Origin: Cryomorpha sp963836915
GTDB taxonomy: Bacteria; Bacteroidota; Bacteroidia; Flavobacteriales_D; Cryomorphaceae
Length of the DNA: 64,000 nucleotides
Direction of reading: 5' to 3'
Assembly (NCBI GenBank): GCA_963836915.1
Contig: CAWILH010000002.1
Location: forward strand, 4,222,760 to 4,286,759
Of this stretch, positions 54,644 through 64,000 are shown piece by piece (the stretch's first letter is position 1; every line of letters begins with the position of its first letter). The translations under genes were made by a program, and so were the position numbers. Under the pieces are notes generated by a model. It had not been told where the DNA came from, did not search any database, and saw only the letters and a program-made list of their open reading frames with translations.

Positions 54644-54673
54644 GGACATCAGCGCTGGGATTGGCCGATGTCC
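54644..54673 (-). terminator. Rho-independent terminator of the polysaccharide cluster
   Basis: GGACATC...GATGTCC forms a 7-bp stem around a 16-base loop 30 bp after the stop of the glycosylphosphotransferase gene. On the minus strand it is followed by TTTCTTTTTT. It separates the exopolysaccharide operon from the 43.7-54.5 kb cluster. Confidence 0.8.
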
Positions 54674-54702
54674 TCTATATTTTGGAGCGAGAAAAAGATT
54701 GT

Positions 54703-56097
54703 TTAAAACGCCTTTTCGTTTCTCTTAAGGGATTGCCATACGGTAAGGAATACGATCTTCAAGTCGAGCAAGAAACTCCAGTTTTCCATGTACCAGATGT
54801 CAGCATTGACGCGCTTCGTCATGGTTTCGGTCTCCTTGGTTTCGCCACGTAGGCCGTTTATTTGTGCCCATCCGGTAATTCCTGGAGTCGCAAATTGACG
54901 AACCATGAATCCATTGACTACCTGAGAGTAGCTTTCGGTATGCTTGAGCATATGAGGTCTTGGGCCGACTATTGACATATCGCCCATCAAGACATTAAAG
55001 AATTGTGGGATTTCATCGAGGCTTGTTTTTCGAAGAAAAGCACCAACCCGGGTGATACGCGAATCATTTTTAGATGCCTGTGTAGTATCCGCTTCCCCAT
55101 TTACATACATACTTCTAAACTTAAGGCAGTAAAAAGGTTTGTTGTCCTTTCCAGACCGCAATTGTCTAAAAAGCACTGGGCCTTTGCTGTCCAATTTTAT
55201 AGCGATAGCAATGATCGGGGTTAACCAGCTCAAAACAAATATGGCAACCAGAAAGCTAAAAACATAGTCAAAGGAAGACTTTATGATTTCATTGAATTTT
55301 ACATCAAGGGGCTCTTTGCGGCGCGTAAGCACCGGCAGTACACCACAATACTCGACCAATACACTCCGGTCGATAAAACTTGACATATCTGGCACAAGTC
55401 GAAACCGGATCAGATTATGATCCGCTTGATCTATGAGCGACCGCACTAAGTCTACCTTTGAAGAAGGCAGGGCACTGAATATCTCAGAAATACCATTATC
55501 GGCGGCGTAGGCTACGCTTTCTTCTACAGAACCTAAATAAGGACAGTCGTCATTCATTTCTGAATTTGGCGTGTCGGCGAAATAACCTTTCAGCAGATAT
55601 CCGCCATTGTTTGAGTTGAAGTAATCGTAGAGTTCCCGTGCAGCGTAGCCTGAGCCAAGAATTACTACTTCCTTGTAATCGACCCAAAATCTACGTTGTG
55701 ATTTTCTAATGAGTAAAAAAAGGATTTTCGAAGAAAGGATGCAAAGCCAGAAGACTGAAAGTGTTGCAATTAACTCGTTTGGGGTGAGCAATACATCATC
55801 GTGGATCAAATTCAAGAACAGCGGGAAACAAGAAAAAATGCTGAGCGTCCAAATAGATTTTCTCAGGTATGGAACAGCTTCTGTATTTAGGATCTTCTCA
55901 TAGAGCTTGGTTTGGCTTGAACAAAAGAACCATAGAAGGTTGGAAACTAAAAAGTAAACTTCGTGGTCTACAAAAACGTCTATGATATTTGCAGAATTGC
56001 CGAGAAGATAGAATGTGAGTAAAAGAGAAAGGTTCAGGATGATGAAGTCAATAAATGAATTGAGCAGCCTGAAGAATTTTGAGTATCTATATTCCAT
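54703..56097 (-). CDS. Polyprenyl-phosphate glycosyl-1-phosphate transferase (WcaJ-like)
   Basis: The 464-residue membrane protein starts exopolysaccharide repeats by moving a sugar phosphate to undecaprenyl phosphate. It has four N-terminal helices, a Rossmann-like part (VVILGSGYAARELYDYF) and the C-terminal catalytic domain with KLDSKGPVLFRQLRSG, FYCLKFRSM, RKTSLDEIPQFFNVLMGDMS, IVGPRPHM and PGITGWAQINGLRGET. All conserved residues present. Last gene of the polysaccharide cluster; separated from it by a 1-kb non-coding region. Confidence 0.95.
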   Translation of the reverse strand: MEYRYSKFFRLLNSFIDFIILNLSLLLTFYLLGNSANIIDVFVDHEVYFLVSNLLWFFCSSQTKLYEKILNTEAVPYLRKSIWTLSIFSCFPLFLNLIHDDVLLTPNELIATLSVFWLCILSSKILFLLIRKSQRRFWVDYKEVVILGSGYAARELYDYFNSNNGGYLLKGYFADTPNSEMNDDCPYLGSVEESVAYAADNGISEIFSALPSSKVDLVRSLIDQADHNLIRFRLVPDMSSFIDRSVLVEYCGVLPVLTRRKEPLDVKFNEIIKSSFDYVFSFLVAIFVLSWLTPIIAIAIKLDSKGPVLFRQLRSGKDNKPFYCLKFRSMYVNGEADTTQASKNDSRITRVGAFLRKTSLDEIPQFFNVLMGDMSIVGPRPHMLKHTESYSQVVNGFMVRQFATPGITGWAQINGLRGETKETETMTKRVNADIWYMENWSFLLDLKIVFLTVWQSLKRNEKAF

Positions 56098-57097
56098 ATT
56101 CGTACGTGGTTAAAAACAATTGGTCGCTAAAACAATTTATTTCGGCGATTTGAATTTGCCTTGTGGCAAATTTCGATCCGTTTGGTTTAAAATTGTCGAA
56201 GCGGTTCGTGAAACAAGCATCTTCACTTCGATGAACCTTGTCAAAGATACGATCAATTAGCTTATGTTCATAATAAGATTGCGCTAAATTATCTTTAAGC
56301 CAATGTTAATTAGGTCAGTTTGGGCATTATTAAACCCCAAAATTGAATTTGCTCGTTGAGTATCAAGCGTATCGACTTTGTGTTCATTATACACTTATTG
56401 GACGTACGAAAGTCGCTATACATTGGATTTTTAGCTCGATTTCAATTTATTTCATTCTTCTCTTGAGCGAATCATATCGAAAAAATGACGTATTATTTAA
56501 AAGCTCAGATGTTTTAGCACTGCTCATACCAAGGAGTTGACCTCGATCAAGAGTGTGAGCAATACTTAAAGGAACATATGATTGATAGAGCGTAGCGATT
56601 TAACCAAACGCGTATGTAAATGGTTGAAGCTATTAAATGTCGATTGATCAGACTATGATTCATAATGTGGAAAATGATTCACGGAATGTCCATTTTTCTT
56701 GAAAGGTGGGGAATGATGCAGTAGTGGAAAAGACGCTTTTCATTGCTTTTGCTCTAAGGATTTGGCATCGCCCTACCAGCCCCCTAAGAGCTGGCCAGGC
56801 AAAAAAATATTGGATTATGAATCTATCTGCTGCATCTATTTTCCCTTGAACAATTCACGACAGTTTTACGAATCCAGTGCTTTTGAGCATTGAAAAAGTC
56901 GGCATCTTTTTAGAGTTATGTAATCGACGGTTCTGGCAGTTTTCTGTCTATTTATCTTTACTATTAAGCAATCGCAAAGATTGTAGAACGCTTACATTAA
57001 GTTGATTTTCAGCATACATCGTCAATGCCCCCTATAACGCGCATTTGATTCGATCAGAATCGATTGAATCATAAATTTCCTACGCTACTCCATGCTT
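56098..57097. other. 1-kb non-coding gap inside the polysaccharide cluster
   Basis: No credible gene in either direction; AT-rich, with many stops in all frames. It may be a degraded gene or long leader of the gene at 54703-56097. Direct inspection shows no repeat array; a short GATTCGATCAGAATC palindrome lies near 57048. Confidence 0.45.
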
Positions 57098-58345
57098 TTA
57101 CGCAATAAAACGATCGGAGAAACGACCCATTATTTGGCTTATGTCAAGGTGATGTTCGGCGTAGCGTCTTGCGTTAAGGCCAATCTCTGCACGGTGTGCC
57201 TCTTGATCTATCAGTCTTTTGATGCCTTCGGTGAGGGCATCTTGGTTCTCGGCTTCTACTGTGATGGCCATCTTATGCGCATGGGCGAGCCGGTGCAGCC
57301 CCGAGTCTTCATTGGCCGTGATGAGCGCCAGTCCACCACATGCTAGGATGGTAGTGAGTTTTGATGGCATCATAAGATCGCTTGCACTCGCCTTTTGGAT
57401 GACCAAATGCACATCTGCCATATTCAAAAAATTGTTGAAGTGCTCATAGGGTTGGAGCGGCATAAAGGTCACATTCTCAAGTCCAAGAGAATCAGCACGT
57501 GCCATAAGTTCTTCCTTATAATGACCCGTGCCGCATATCACGAAGTTTAGCACCGATAGTTTGGCTAAAGCCTGAGCACTGAGCAATATTGCTTCTAGCC
57601 CTTGTTTCTTACCGATGCCACCGGAGTAGAGCGCAATCTTTGCATTTGGCTCAAAGCCGAAATACGCTTTTAGCTTCGCCTTATCCTTGATGGGATGAAA
57701 AGTGCTTGTGTCCGTCCAATTAGGAAATAGAAAAATTTCCTTTTCAGTTTTCATGGCCAGCCGCCTTCTCATCTCGTCTGAAATAGTACTTACCGCAGTG
57801 CAACTTTTAAAAATAGCACGCTCAACGGCAAAAAGAGCATTGAGAAGGAAACCTGATTTAATCATCCCAAGGTCTCGCGCAGCTTCTATCTGCATATCTT
57901 GTATATGATAAACGAAGTCCGATTTCTTGGCGAGTGCTAGAAAAGCAGCAGGCAGACCGACCAGAACACTTGGGGCAACAGCTAAGATCAAATCCTTTTT
58001 TTTCTGGAGCAACCGTTTGAAAACTGGTGGAAAGGAAGAAAGCAAAAACGTGAAATCAAGGATGATACGCTTCAGCCCCGATGGATTTGATGGCACATAA
58101 ATAGGACAGCGCACCACTTTTATGGAGCCCCCCGAGTCGAAAGAATCATGCTCGGTGGTATACCAAAACCGCTTTTTGCGGTATGGCTCCTGCACACTCC
58201 AATGTGGGTAATAGGGATAAGTGGTTATTACGGTGCAGGCGTGGCCTTGTCCAGCAAGCCACTCCATCATCTCGCCGCTATACTTGCCTATCCCGGTTTG
58301 CTCGGGAGTATAATTATAGCCAATAAGGAGAATGTTTTTTTTCAA
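57098..58345 (-). CDS. GT4 glycosyltransferase, WcaI-like
   Basis: A 415-residue GT-B enzyme with the N-terminal GYNYTPEQTGIGKYSGEMMEW characteristic of colanic-acid WcaI-type transferases and the donor-site segment IALYSGGIGKKQGLEAILLS, VIQKASASDLMMPSKLTTIL. Predicted to add a sugar to a lipid-linked repeat unit at the inner membrane. Sugar unknown. Spaced 28 bp after the upstream GT2 gene. Confidence 0.9.
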   Translation of the reverse strand: MKKNILLIGYNYTPEQTGIGKYSGEMMEWLAGQGHACTVITTYPYYPHWSVQEPYRKKRFWYTTEHDSFDSGGSIKVVRCPIYVPSNPSGLKRIILDFTFLLSSFPPVFKRLLQKKKDLILAVAPSVLVGLPAAFLALAKKSDFVYHIQDMQIEAARDLGMIKSGFLLNALFAVERAIFKSCTAVSTISDEMRRRLAMKTEKEIFLFPNWTDTSTFHPIKDKAKLKAYFGFEPNAKIALYSGGIGKKQGLEAILLSAQALAKLSVLNFVICGTGHYKEELMARADSLGLENVTFMPLQPYEHFNNFLNMADVHLVIQKASASDLMMPSKLTTILACGGLALITANEDSGLHRLAHAHKMAITVEAENQDALTEGIKRLIDQEAHRAEIGLNARRYAEHHLDISQIMGRFSDRFIA

Positions 58346-58373
58346 TGATTTCAGCCTTTGAGCGCCTTCGCCC

Positions 58374-59348
58374 TTAATGGATAACCTGTTTTTTGAGCTT
58401 GGCTCTCCTGCTCAAAGCATTTTTATAAGAGCTACCAAAAAGTAAATCCTTTATGCCATGCCGGAAGCATTCGATAGACCAAGAAAGTGCGTGTTTATCA
58501 CGCTTTAAAAAGAATTTTCTCATCGACTTCAGGGAAACTTTAAAATCGCGCAGCGGAGTGTGGCGGGTATAATAATACTTGAGGGCATCTTCTACTTTTT
58601 CATTCGTTTTGGGATCATCACTTATATAGAGATCCCACTTTTCTCTAAATACATTATGCGTGGCTTGATAAGCCTTGCTATGGGCGAGGTTATTGGTATG
58701 TCGCCTTTTCAGGTAAAGGTATTCTGGTATGTAGTGCACGGGTGCGAGAAGGCTCATTTTACAATACATATCGGTATCTTCCTGTGATTTTAATTCAAAA
58801 CCATTGGTTTTTATAAATACCTTGCGACGGTACACTACATAAGGACCTACGGCTGTGCTCGCAAAAAACGATACGAAAGGGGTAAAATGCTGCTTCAACG
58901 GAATATCTCTGGGCAAGCCCAGAAACCCCGGGGCATAGCGGCTACGATGACCTTTTCCTATAAATTTTCCGTCCACATCTATTTCATCAAACTGGCATGC
59001 TACAGCTCCCACTTCAAGATTTTGCTCCAGATAAGCGGTCATTTTCTCCAAAAAATCAGGGTGGAGCACATCATCGCCATCCAAGAAGTGGATAAATTCA
59101 ATGTCTTCCGGGAGCTTCGAGAATCCTAAATTCCTTCCTGCAGCAGGGCCTTCATTTGATTTTTTGAATGCCTTGAAGCGTCCATCTTCAGCGATGATTT
59201 TCTGGGCGCTTTCAAAGGTCGTATCTGGACTGCCATTGTCTATAATTATCGCAGTCCAATCTTTAAGCGTTTGCGCAGCTACAGATGAGATGGTCGCGGC
59301 GATATGCTCTTCATTATTATACGTTATTATCACTACCGCAGCTTTCAT
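58374..59348 (-). CDS. GT2 glycosyltransferase
   Basis: Start taken at 59348 (MKAAVVIITYNNEEHIA); the ATG at 59372 is possible. GT-A motifs are VVIITYNNEEHI, IIIDNGSPDTT, AAGRNLGF and the DxD equivalent FLDGDDVLHPDF. About 324 residues. Inverting enzyme of the GT2 type acting in exopolysaccharide assembly; donor and acceptor unknown. Basic C-terminus. Confidence 0.92.
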   Translation of the reverse strand: MKAAVVIITYNNEEHIAATISSVAAQTLKDWTAIIIDNGSPDTTFESAQKIIAEDGRFKAFKKSNEGPAAGRNLGFSKLPEDIEFIHFLDGDDVLHPDFLEKMTAYLEQNLEVGAVACQFDEIDVDGKFIGKGHRSRYAPGFLGLPRDIPLKQHFTPFVSFFASTAVGPYVVYRRKVFIKTNGFELKSQEDTDMYCKMSLLAPVHYIPEYLYLKRRHTNNLAHSKAYQATHNVFREKWDLYISDDPKTNEKVEDALKYYYTRHTPLRDFKVSLKSMRKFFLKRDKHALSWSIECFRHGIKDLLFGSSYKNALSRRAKLKKQVIH

Positions 59349-59375
59349 TTTTTCAATAGGGTTGGTTTTCAAATT

Positions 59376-60194
59376 TTATTTTTCCTTTAAGCGGGCATAG
59401 ATCTGCGTAAAGTATGACATTTTAAGGATGGCAAATACAAAACCACGTGAACCATCCCTGAAGCCGCCCATCAAAAAATAGCTTCCAATAAAAAATACAG
59501 GTCCAATCCAAGCGCTCCGCATCAAGCGGTACTTCAATTTCTGTTTCCAGGTAAAGTTTGAATGATCTGATGCAGCCGCATCCATTTTTTTGGAAAACCG
59601 CTTTGCTTCCCAGGCCGCATATTCATTATGCTTGGCCATATAGCTATCTATCCCTCTAAAGTCGCGGTGATCGATCTTGCTCTTGAGCTCTCCGGTATCC
59701 CCGTTCAGCACGGGGTGCTCGTGGATTTCCATATCGAGCTTGCTCCAGTTATCTTCATTTATACGCTCATACTCACCGCTGCCTACCCTAAAGAGAGCCA
59801 GCTTCTTGAGCGGATAGCCACCCTTCATACGCTTGCTCATAAAATAGATGGAATAGTTAAGCCAATAGCCCACCTTGGTTTCGTCATTAAGGGCGGCCGC
59901 TACTTCCGCCTTAAACTCGTCCGTAAGATATTCGTCGGCATCCAGAAAGAGAATCCATTTTGTTTCGATCTTCTGATTTTGCAGGTACCAGTTGCGCTTT
60001 TTAGGAAACTTACCATTCCATTCGAAAGGAATAAAATCGGCTCCATGCGCTTTGGCAATAGCCGCAGTGCCATCCGTACTTCCCGAGTCTATAACCACTA
60101 TACTTTTGGCCCACCCCGTGCCGATGGCTTTAAAGCAACCCGGCAGGTTGGCTTCTTCATTTTTCACAGGTATGGCGATAGTCAGGTCGATCAT
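59376..60194 (-). CDS. GT2 glycosyltransferase, WaaE/KdtX-like
   Basis: A 272-residue GT-A enzyme with TIAIPVKNEEANLPGCFKAI, IDSGSTDGTAAIA, DxD-like LFLDADEYLTDEF and the C-terminal IHEHPVL and YAAWEAKRF of the lipopolysaccharide-core beta-glucosyltransferase subgroup. Hydrophobic C-terminal segment (WIGPVFFIGSYFLMGGF) suggests membrane association. Part of the co-directional polysaccharide set. Confidence 0.9.
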   Translation of the reverse strand: MIDLTIAIPVKNEEANLPGCFKAIGTGWAKSIVVIDSGSTDGTAAIAKAHGADFIPFEWNGKFPKKRNWYLQNQKIETKWILFLDADEYLTDEFKAEVAAALNDETKVGYWLNYSIYFMSKRMKGGYPLKKLALFRVGSGEYERINEDNWSKLDMEIHEHPVLNGDTGELKSKIDHRDFRGIDSYMAKHNEYAAWEAKRFSKKMDAAASDHSNFTWKQKLKYRLMRSAWIGPVFFIGSYFLMGGFRDGSRGFVFAILKMSYFTQIYARLKEK

Positions 60195-60226
60195 TAAACT
60201 GGGGTATGGCCTTGAGTTCTATTAGA

Positions 60227-60778
60227 TTAAATTATTTCAGATTTATTTCTTGGGTGTAGCGGTACGCATGGAAAACCGGCGCATACCATCCATTCGGGCT
60301 GGTCTTTGGTGACTACCGAGCGAGCGCCGATCACGCATCCCACACCTACCGATACGCCGGGATGTATGAATGCTTCTGCGGCTACCCATGCATGATCGCC
60401 AATGCCAATAGGCTTGGTGATCAATGGGAATCCCGATTTTTGATAATCATGGGTGCCCGCACAGAGATGCGCACCCTGCGAGATCACTGATTTATGGCCG
60501 ATGCTGATAGCTCCTTGTGAGTAAAGCCGCACTCCATCTGCCACGCCGCAATTATCGCCAAAAGATACATTCCAGGGTGCCCAAATAACCACTCCGGGGT
60601 AGATATGGGCTCCTTTGCCCACCTTTGCCCCCCAAACTTTTAAAAGAAACCTTCGCCAGCCGTGAAGCGGACGCGGTGAAAATCGAAAAAGGATAAGCGA
60701 TGTCAGATTCCACATCAGTCTCGCCAAGCGATTGCCCAGTGAGAAAGAAGCTCCAGTATGTGTATCCTGATTGATCAT
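60227..60778 (-). CDS. Left-handed beta-helix acetyltransferase, WcaF-like
   Basis: The 183-residue protein has hexapeptide repeats (VGKGAHIYPGVVIWAPWNVS, DNCGVADGVRLYSQG, VISQGAHLCAGTHDY, HPGVSVGVGCVIGARSVV) forming a beta-helix with a His in GTHDY that is the usual catalytic residue. Length and order match colanic-acid acetyltransferase WcaF-like proteins. It probably O-acetylates a repeat unit. Overlaps the upstream gene by 4 bp. Confidence 0.92.
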   Translation of the reverse strand: MINQDTHTGASFSLGNRLARLMWNLTSLILFRFSPRPLHGWRRFLLKVWGAKVGKGAHIYPGVVIWAPWNVSFGDNCGVADGVRLYSQGAISIGHKSVISQGAHLCAGTHDYQKSGFPLITKPIGIGDHAWVAAEAFIHPGVSVGVGCVIGARSVVTKDQPEWMVCAGFPCVPLHPRNKSEII

Positions 60779-62001
60779 ATCCTATTTTCAGAAAGCACCG
60801 AATGGCTTTCTAGAACAGTGATAAGTTTATCAATATTTGAGTCTATGGCAAAGTGCCGCTCAAAACATCCCTTTGCGCGGACGCTAAATTCTTTTTTTGA
60901 AACTTCACCAAGACCGATCCAGCTGCGTAAGACTTGATCTACTCCATCTTGATTATCACTTGCTATAAAGCCCGCATCTTCAGATTTTATCTCTCGCCAT
61001 ATATTCACCTTATCGGTAGTGAGCACTGGCTTGCCGCAAGCCAGTGCTTCGGCAATTACGATTCCAAAATTCTCTTGATGGCTGGGAAGTACGAACGCTT
61101 CACAACCATAAAAGGCGCCCCACTTTGCATCTCCTTTGAGCATACCGGGAAATAAAATATGCTTAGGATCAAGCCCAGATGTTTTGATCTCCGATAAGAG
61201 TAATTTGCCATAATCGGACTTGATACCCGGGCCGGCTATTACCAGCATGGGCGGTTTGGCCGCTGTTTGACTTTGATCCTGCACGCATTTTGCGTAAGCT
61301 TTAAGCAATAAGTCCACCCCTTTTTTTGGATGTATTCGGCTCAGGAACAATAAGTATGGCGCGTCGAGCTCCTGTCCGCAAGCCTTATTGTATGCGGCAG
61401 TCATCGCCTGCTTAAAAGGTGGCGGCGCTTGTATTCCATACCCTATATTGACTGTGCTTTTGGGTCGGTAAGGCTTGAAAGTAGTCTTAGCAAGCTTCAT
61501 TTCTTCTTCTGTCGTGAACAGGAGCCCATCAGCGGCTTCTATGCATTTCGATTCGATCATTTTCCAATACCATCTATTTCTTAGGGCTTTCAGTCGTCTA
61601 CCGGGGGCATTTTGAAAATAGGGGTCGAGCATTCCATGTGGCATGATAAACACCGGTGGGAGTGGGGCAGACCCTGCTTTTCTCGAAAGCGTTTTACGGG
61701 CGGTGCTTACCGCAAATGTAGGATAGAGCCAAAGTCCATGAACCATGATGGCATCAAACCGCGGTAAATTGGCCAATAGCCAAGGCGATAATTTCGAGCT
61801 ATAGCCCCAAGGTCTTTTGGCCGCGCCAAGCGCATGGATTTGAAAATTGTCCTTTTCCAGAAATGGGGCATCGGGCGGGTCTAAGCATACCACTTCATTT
61901 TCTATCGATCTGGCTTCCATAGCCTTTACCGTATTGCGTATTCCCTGGCACGGTCCGCCCGACTCAGGATCCATACTTGCTATCACGCGGAGCACTCTCA
62001 T
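60775..62001 (-). CDS. GT4 glycosyltransferase
   Basis: A 408-residue GT-B enzyme: N-terminal RVIASMDPESGGPCQGIRNT, donor domain LLFLSRIHPKKGVDLLLKAY and FVLPSHQENFGIVIAEALAC with the E-x7-E motif, then GKPVLTTDKVNIWREI. Retaining GT4 family member. Specific sugar unknown. Overlaps neighbours by 4 bp on both sides. Confidence 0.92.
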   Translation of the reverse strand: MRVLRVIASMDPESGGPCQGIRNTVKAMEARSIENEVVCLDPPDAPFLEKDNFQIHALGAAKRPWGYSSKLSPWLLANLPRFDAIMVHGLWLYPTFAVSTARKTLSRKAGSAPLPPVFIMPHGMLDPYFQNAPGRRLKALRNRWYWKMIESKCIEAADGLLFTTEEEMKLAKTTFKPYRPKSTVNIGYGIQAPPPFKQAMTAAYNKACGQELDAPYLLFLSRIHPKKGVDLLLKAYAKCVQDQSQTAAKPPMLVIAGPGIKSDYGKLLLSEIKTSGLDPKHILFPGMLKGDAKWGAFYGCEAFVLPSHQENFGIVIAEALACGKPVLTTDKVNIWREIKSEDAGFIASDNQDGVDQVLRSWIGLGEVSKKEFSVRAKGCFERHFAIDSNIDKLITVLESHSVLSENRI

Positions 62002-63071
62002 TGCGCTACGGTATCTTGAAGTACAGTATCTATAGCTTGGGCTACTGCCAAAGGTGATATGGTAAGGACGCAGCGTCTATCGGGATTTTGACAATCTCGT
62101 GACGGGTTTTTGGCACAGGCCGTATCTGGGAAAATTATCGTGTTATGATCCCCTCTTGGAAACCACTGTTTAGGCTGGTTGATACAAGCGAATACCGCCA
62201 CGCAAGGCAGGCCTATGGCTCCAGCCAAATGCATGGGGCCGCTGTCGTGCCCTATAAAAAGCTTGGCTTTCTCCAATACCGCCGCCGATACACGGGGGCT
62301 GGACTTTCCGCAGAGATTGAGTTTTAATCCATGCCATCTTTTAAGGATGGCTTCGGCCCTTTCGTTTTCTTCGCGCACGCCTATTACTACAAGGGTATAT
62401 TCAGCATGCGACCTTGAGAGCTGTGATATCAGTTCTGTCCAGTTGTTTTCGCCCCAGTCTTTGACAGGCATTTTGGTGCCGCAGTTCAGTACAATTATTT
62501 TTTGCAGGTCGGGAAGCGGACTTAACAATTTTTCAGCTGCTCGCGTCTCGGTGTCGCTCAGGCAGAAATCCCAATTTTCTTTATCTCCTAAATCAATTGG
62601 ACCAAGCGCATTGATTTTTCGCGCCAAGCGCTCCGCTTCCCATTCGTACTCCCCCGTATTTGGGTCGATGGAAACTTCATAATCGGCAGGAGAAGCGTCG
62701 AAGCCAATAAAATTCTTGATGCCCGCAAGCTGAAAGAATTTTTTATCTCTCAGGTCAGCCGCTTGAGACCTTAGTGCGGTAATATTAATTACCGTCTCGA
62801 TTTTCTGGGCTTTTATTTTCAATAAAAGCTTTGATAGGAGCAGGGGGTTTCGGGTGCCAACAGGATAGGTGAGCGTTCTATCAAAAAATTGATCTTTTCC
62901 AAGTATTGCTTCAAGGGGTGCCGCGGTAGATGCCACGGGCTTATTGGTGAGTAGGGTAGTGTCTGAAGCTGGGAAGGTTCTTCTGATCTGGTGAAAACAA
63001 GGTAGTGCCATGACGGTGTCGCCAAGACTTCCGAGTCTATATATCAATATATTAGGGGAGTTTTTTTCCAT
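61998..63071 (-). CDS. GT9 heptosyltransferase-family glycosyltransferase
   Basis: A 357-residue protein with the GT9 N-terminus (ILIYRLGSLGDTVMALPCFH), the C-terminal donor site (LFIGHDSGPMHLAGAIGLP) and VLNCGTKMPVKDW. GT9 enzymes add heptose or related sugars. In this cluster it may act on the outer-core or exopolysaccharide. It is directly adjacent to the ligase gene. Confidence 0.92.
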   Translation of the reverse strand: MEKNSPNILIYRLGSLGDTVMALPCFHQIRRTFPASDTTLLTNKPVASTAAPLEAILGKDQFFDRTLTYPVGTRNPLLLSKLLLKIKAQKIETVINITALRSQAADLRDKKFFQLAGIKNFIGFDASPADYEVSIDPNTGEYEWEAERLARKINALGPIDLGDKENWDFCLSDTETRAAEKLLSPLPDLQKIIVLNCGTKMPVKDWGENNWTELISQLSRSHAEYTLVVIGVREENERAEAILKRWHGLKLNLCGKSSPRVSAAVLEKAKLFIGHDSGPMHLAGAIGLPCVAVFACINQPKQWFPRGDHNTIIFPDTACAKNPSRDCQNPDRRCVLTISPLAVAQAIDTVLQDTVAQ

Positions 63072-64000
63072 TTAGGCTATTACCTGGTTATATTTAACCG
63101 CGATTTTAGGCGGGGCATTATTAAAGGAAGCGATCAACAAACCCATAATCAGTGTACTGAATCCTAGCGTGGTAGGTTGCGCCCATTGCCCTTGAGGAAA
63201 CACCAGCAGTGCAAAACTCAGCAGCATCCACGGCAATACATCGCCGGTGCGAAGGCTGCCATAGCTGGCCAGACCAAGCTTGAAACTCAATACGAGCCGG
63301 ATCGCGATCACGGCCAAACCTAGCAATGCGCCCATCTCTCCAACTATCCTGCCCCAATCGCCTTCTGAGATCAAAAAGGTGCGGCCAGAACCCAGAAGGG
63401 CAGCTCCGGCATTGGTACCCATGCCCAGGCCCAGTCCGAAGAATGGATAGCTCTCCGTCTCGGTGACCGCCGCTATCAAGCCACCTAGATACCTATTGAT
63501 GATCGTCCCTTCGATACCTCCTTCGGTGGTGCCAGCCGTATCAAATCGGTGCAAGAATACGTCGGTAGCGGTGCTGAAAAAACCAGCACCGCTGATAAGG
63601 ATGAAGATCACTGAAATACCAATGACCGCAACAATGATCCGACCCAGAAATTTTGGTTTGCGGCTTACCGCGATCATCACAAAGCCAAGCATCAAGACTA
63701 CAGTAAATGCCAACGCGCGGCTGATAGAAAATGGAATGGCCATAAGCAGACCCATACTCGCCGCAAGCAGCACTAAGCGGCTTATCTTTTCGCTTGAAAG
63801 CCAAAAATAAAATAAAAAACAAGCCACTAAGCTGAAAAAAAGGGTAGTACCATTGGTGAAAGAGAAGGTGGCAGTGGGGCGATAATAACCCATAGCACCA
63901 GTAAAACCCGACCCGGCCAGATCTCCCCCTATACCCCGATTTACCCATGCCGACTGCGGACTGTAAAACTGCATGGCGAGCAAGACCGCAAGTGGTATGG
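63072..64000 (-). CDS. O-antigen ligase/polymerase (Wzy/WaaL-like), N-terminus outside the window
   Basis: The minus frame is open through the right edge. About 303 visible residues show repeated hydrophobic helices and a large periplasmic loop (EGGIEGTIINRYLGGLIAAV), including FGLGLGMGTN and GWGRIVGEMGALLG-like pattern (EGDWGRIVGEMGALLGLAVI). This is the O-antigen ligase/polymerase (Wzy_C) layout. It polymerises or ligates the repeat units made by the downstream transferases. The apparent start at 63983 is a TTG inside the frame, so the true start is beyond 64000. Confidence 0.85.
   Translation of the reverse strand, partial: IPLAVLLAMQFYSPQSAWVNRGIGGDLAGSGFTGAMGYYRPTATFSFTNGTTLFFSLVACFLFYFWLSSEKISRLVLLAASMGLLMAIPFSISRALAFTVVLMLGFVMIAVSRKPKFLGRIIVAVIGISVIFILISGAGFFSTATDVFLHRFDTAGTTEGGIEGTIINRYLGGLIAAVTETESYPFFGLGLGMGTNAGAALLGSGRTFLISEGDWGRIVGEMGALLGLAVIAIRLVLSFKLGLASYGSLRTGDVLPWMLLSFALLVFPQGQWAQPTTLGFSTLIMGLLIASFNNAPPKIAVKYNQVIA

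Noticed and set aside
56343..56540. Plus-strand 65-residue ORF in the 1-kb gap
   Set aside because: No family features, and composition typical of AT-rich non-coding DNA.

Overview
The window comes from a member of the Bacteroidota. The signs are a SusC-type TonB receptor, type IX secretion sorting domains, carboxypeptidase-like regulatory domains on outer-membrane proteins, TAnnTTTG-type promoter elements and few Shine-Dalgarno sequences. I cannot place it below phylum. No rRNA, tRNA or CRISPR was recognised.

Layout. 0-5.5 kb: N-terminal 780 codons of a SusC receptor, YajQ, an EamA transporter and a PqiA-like membrane protein. 5.5-7.2 kb: two REP-like hairpin arrays flanking a small IS200-like (RAYT) transposase. 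7.3-13.1 kb: aconitase, an outer-membrane barrel, a DUF4235 protein and a nitroreductase. 13.2-22.6 kb: a maltodextrin locus, in which a NrtR-like Nudix regulator is divergent from a tight operon pfkA, BadF-type kinase, pgmB, GH65 maltose phosphorylase and two GH13 lipoproteins. 22.6-26.4 kb: a decay zone with an IS3-family element (23684-25224, 5-bp target duplication, A9 slippery site) and two pseudogenes. 26.4-32.7 kb: TlpA-like thioredoxin, secreted trypsin-like protease, and a very long regulatory-domain/S9-peptidase fusion. 33.3-39.2 kb: fbaA, pgi, a sorting-domain protein and a sugar MFS transporter. 39.2-43.7 kb: housekeeping and accessory genes (SulP, DinB, patatin, CsbD). 43.7-54.5 kb: an unusual co-directional cluster (below). 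54.7-64 kb: an exopolysaccharide/O-antigen cluster, ending inside a ligase/polymerase gene.

How the genes work together. Maltodextrin would enter through SusC, be trimmed by the GH13 lipoproteins, be imported by the MFS carrier and be split by maltose phosphorylase; PgmB, the BadF kinase, Pgi, PfkA and FbaA then carry it into glycolysis. A shared 17-bp palindrome, AGTGT-N7-ACAC, lies upstream of susC, in the regulator/pfkA intergenic region and upstream of the MFS gene, and ties these distant units into one likely regulon.

The best candidate for an undescribed system is 43696-54522 (minus strand): a DUF2064 glycosyltransferase-like protein, an Oar-like TonB receptor, a YnjB-like binding protein, two permeases, an ATPase, an ArsM-like methyltransferase, a radical SAM enzyme, two related amidotransferase-fold proteins and a small CxxC protein. 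It looks like an uptake-plus-modification pathway for an unknown, possibly metalloid-containing, substrate.

At least six genes carry single-base frameshifts. Most are repaired by one G or C in a short G/C run, four of them at GGCC, so systematic sequence error is more likely than mass gene decay.
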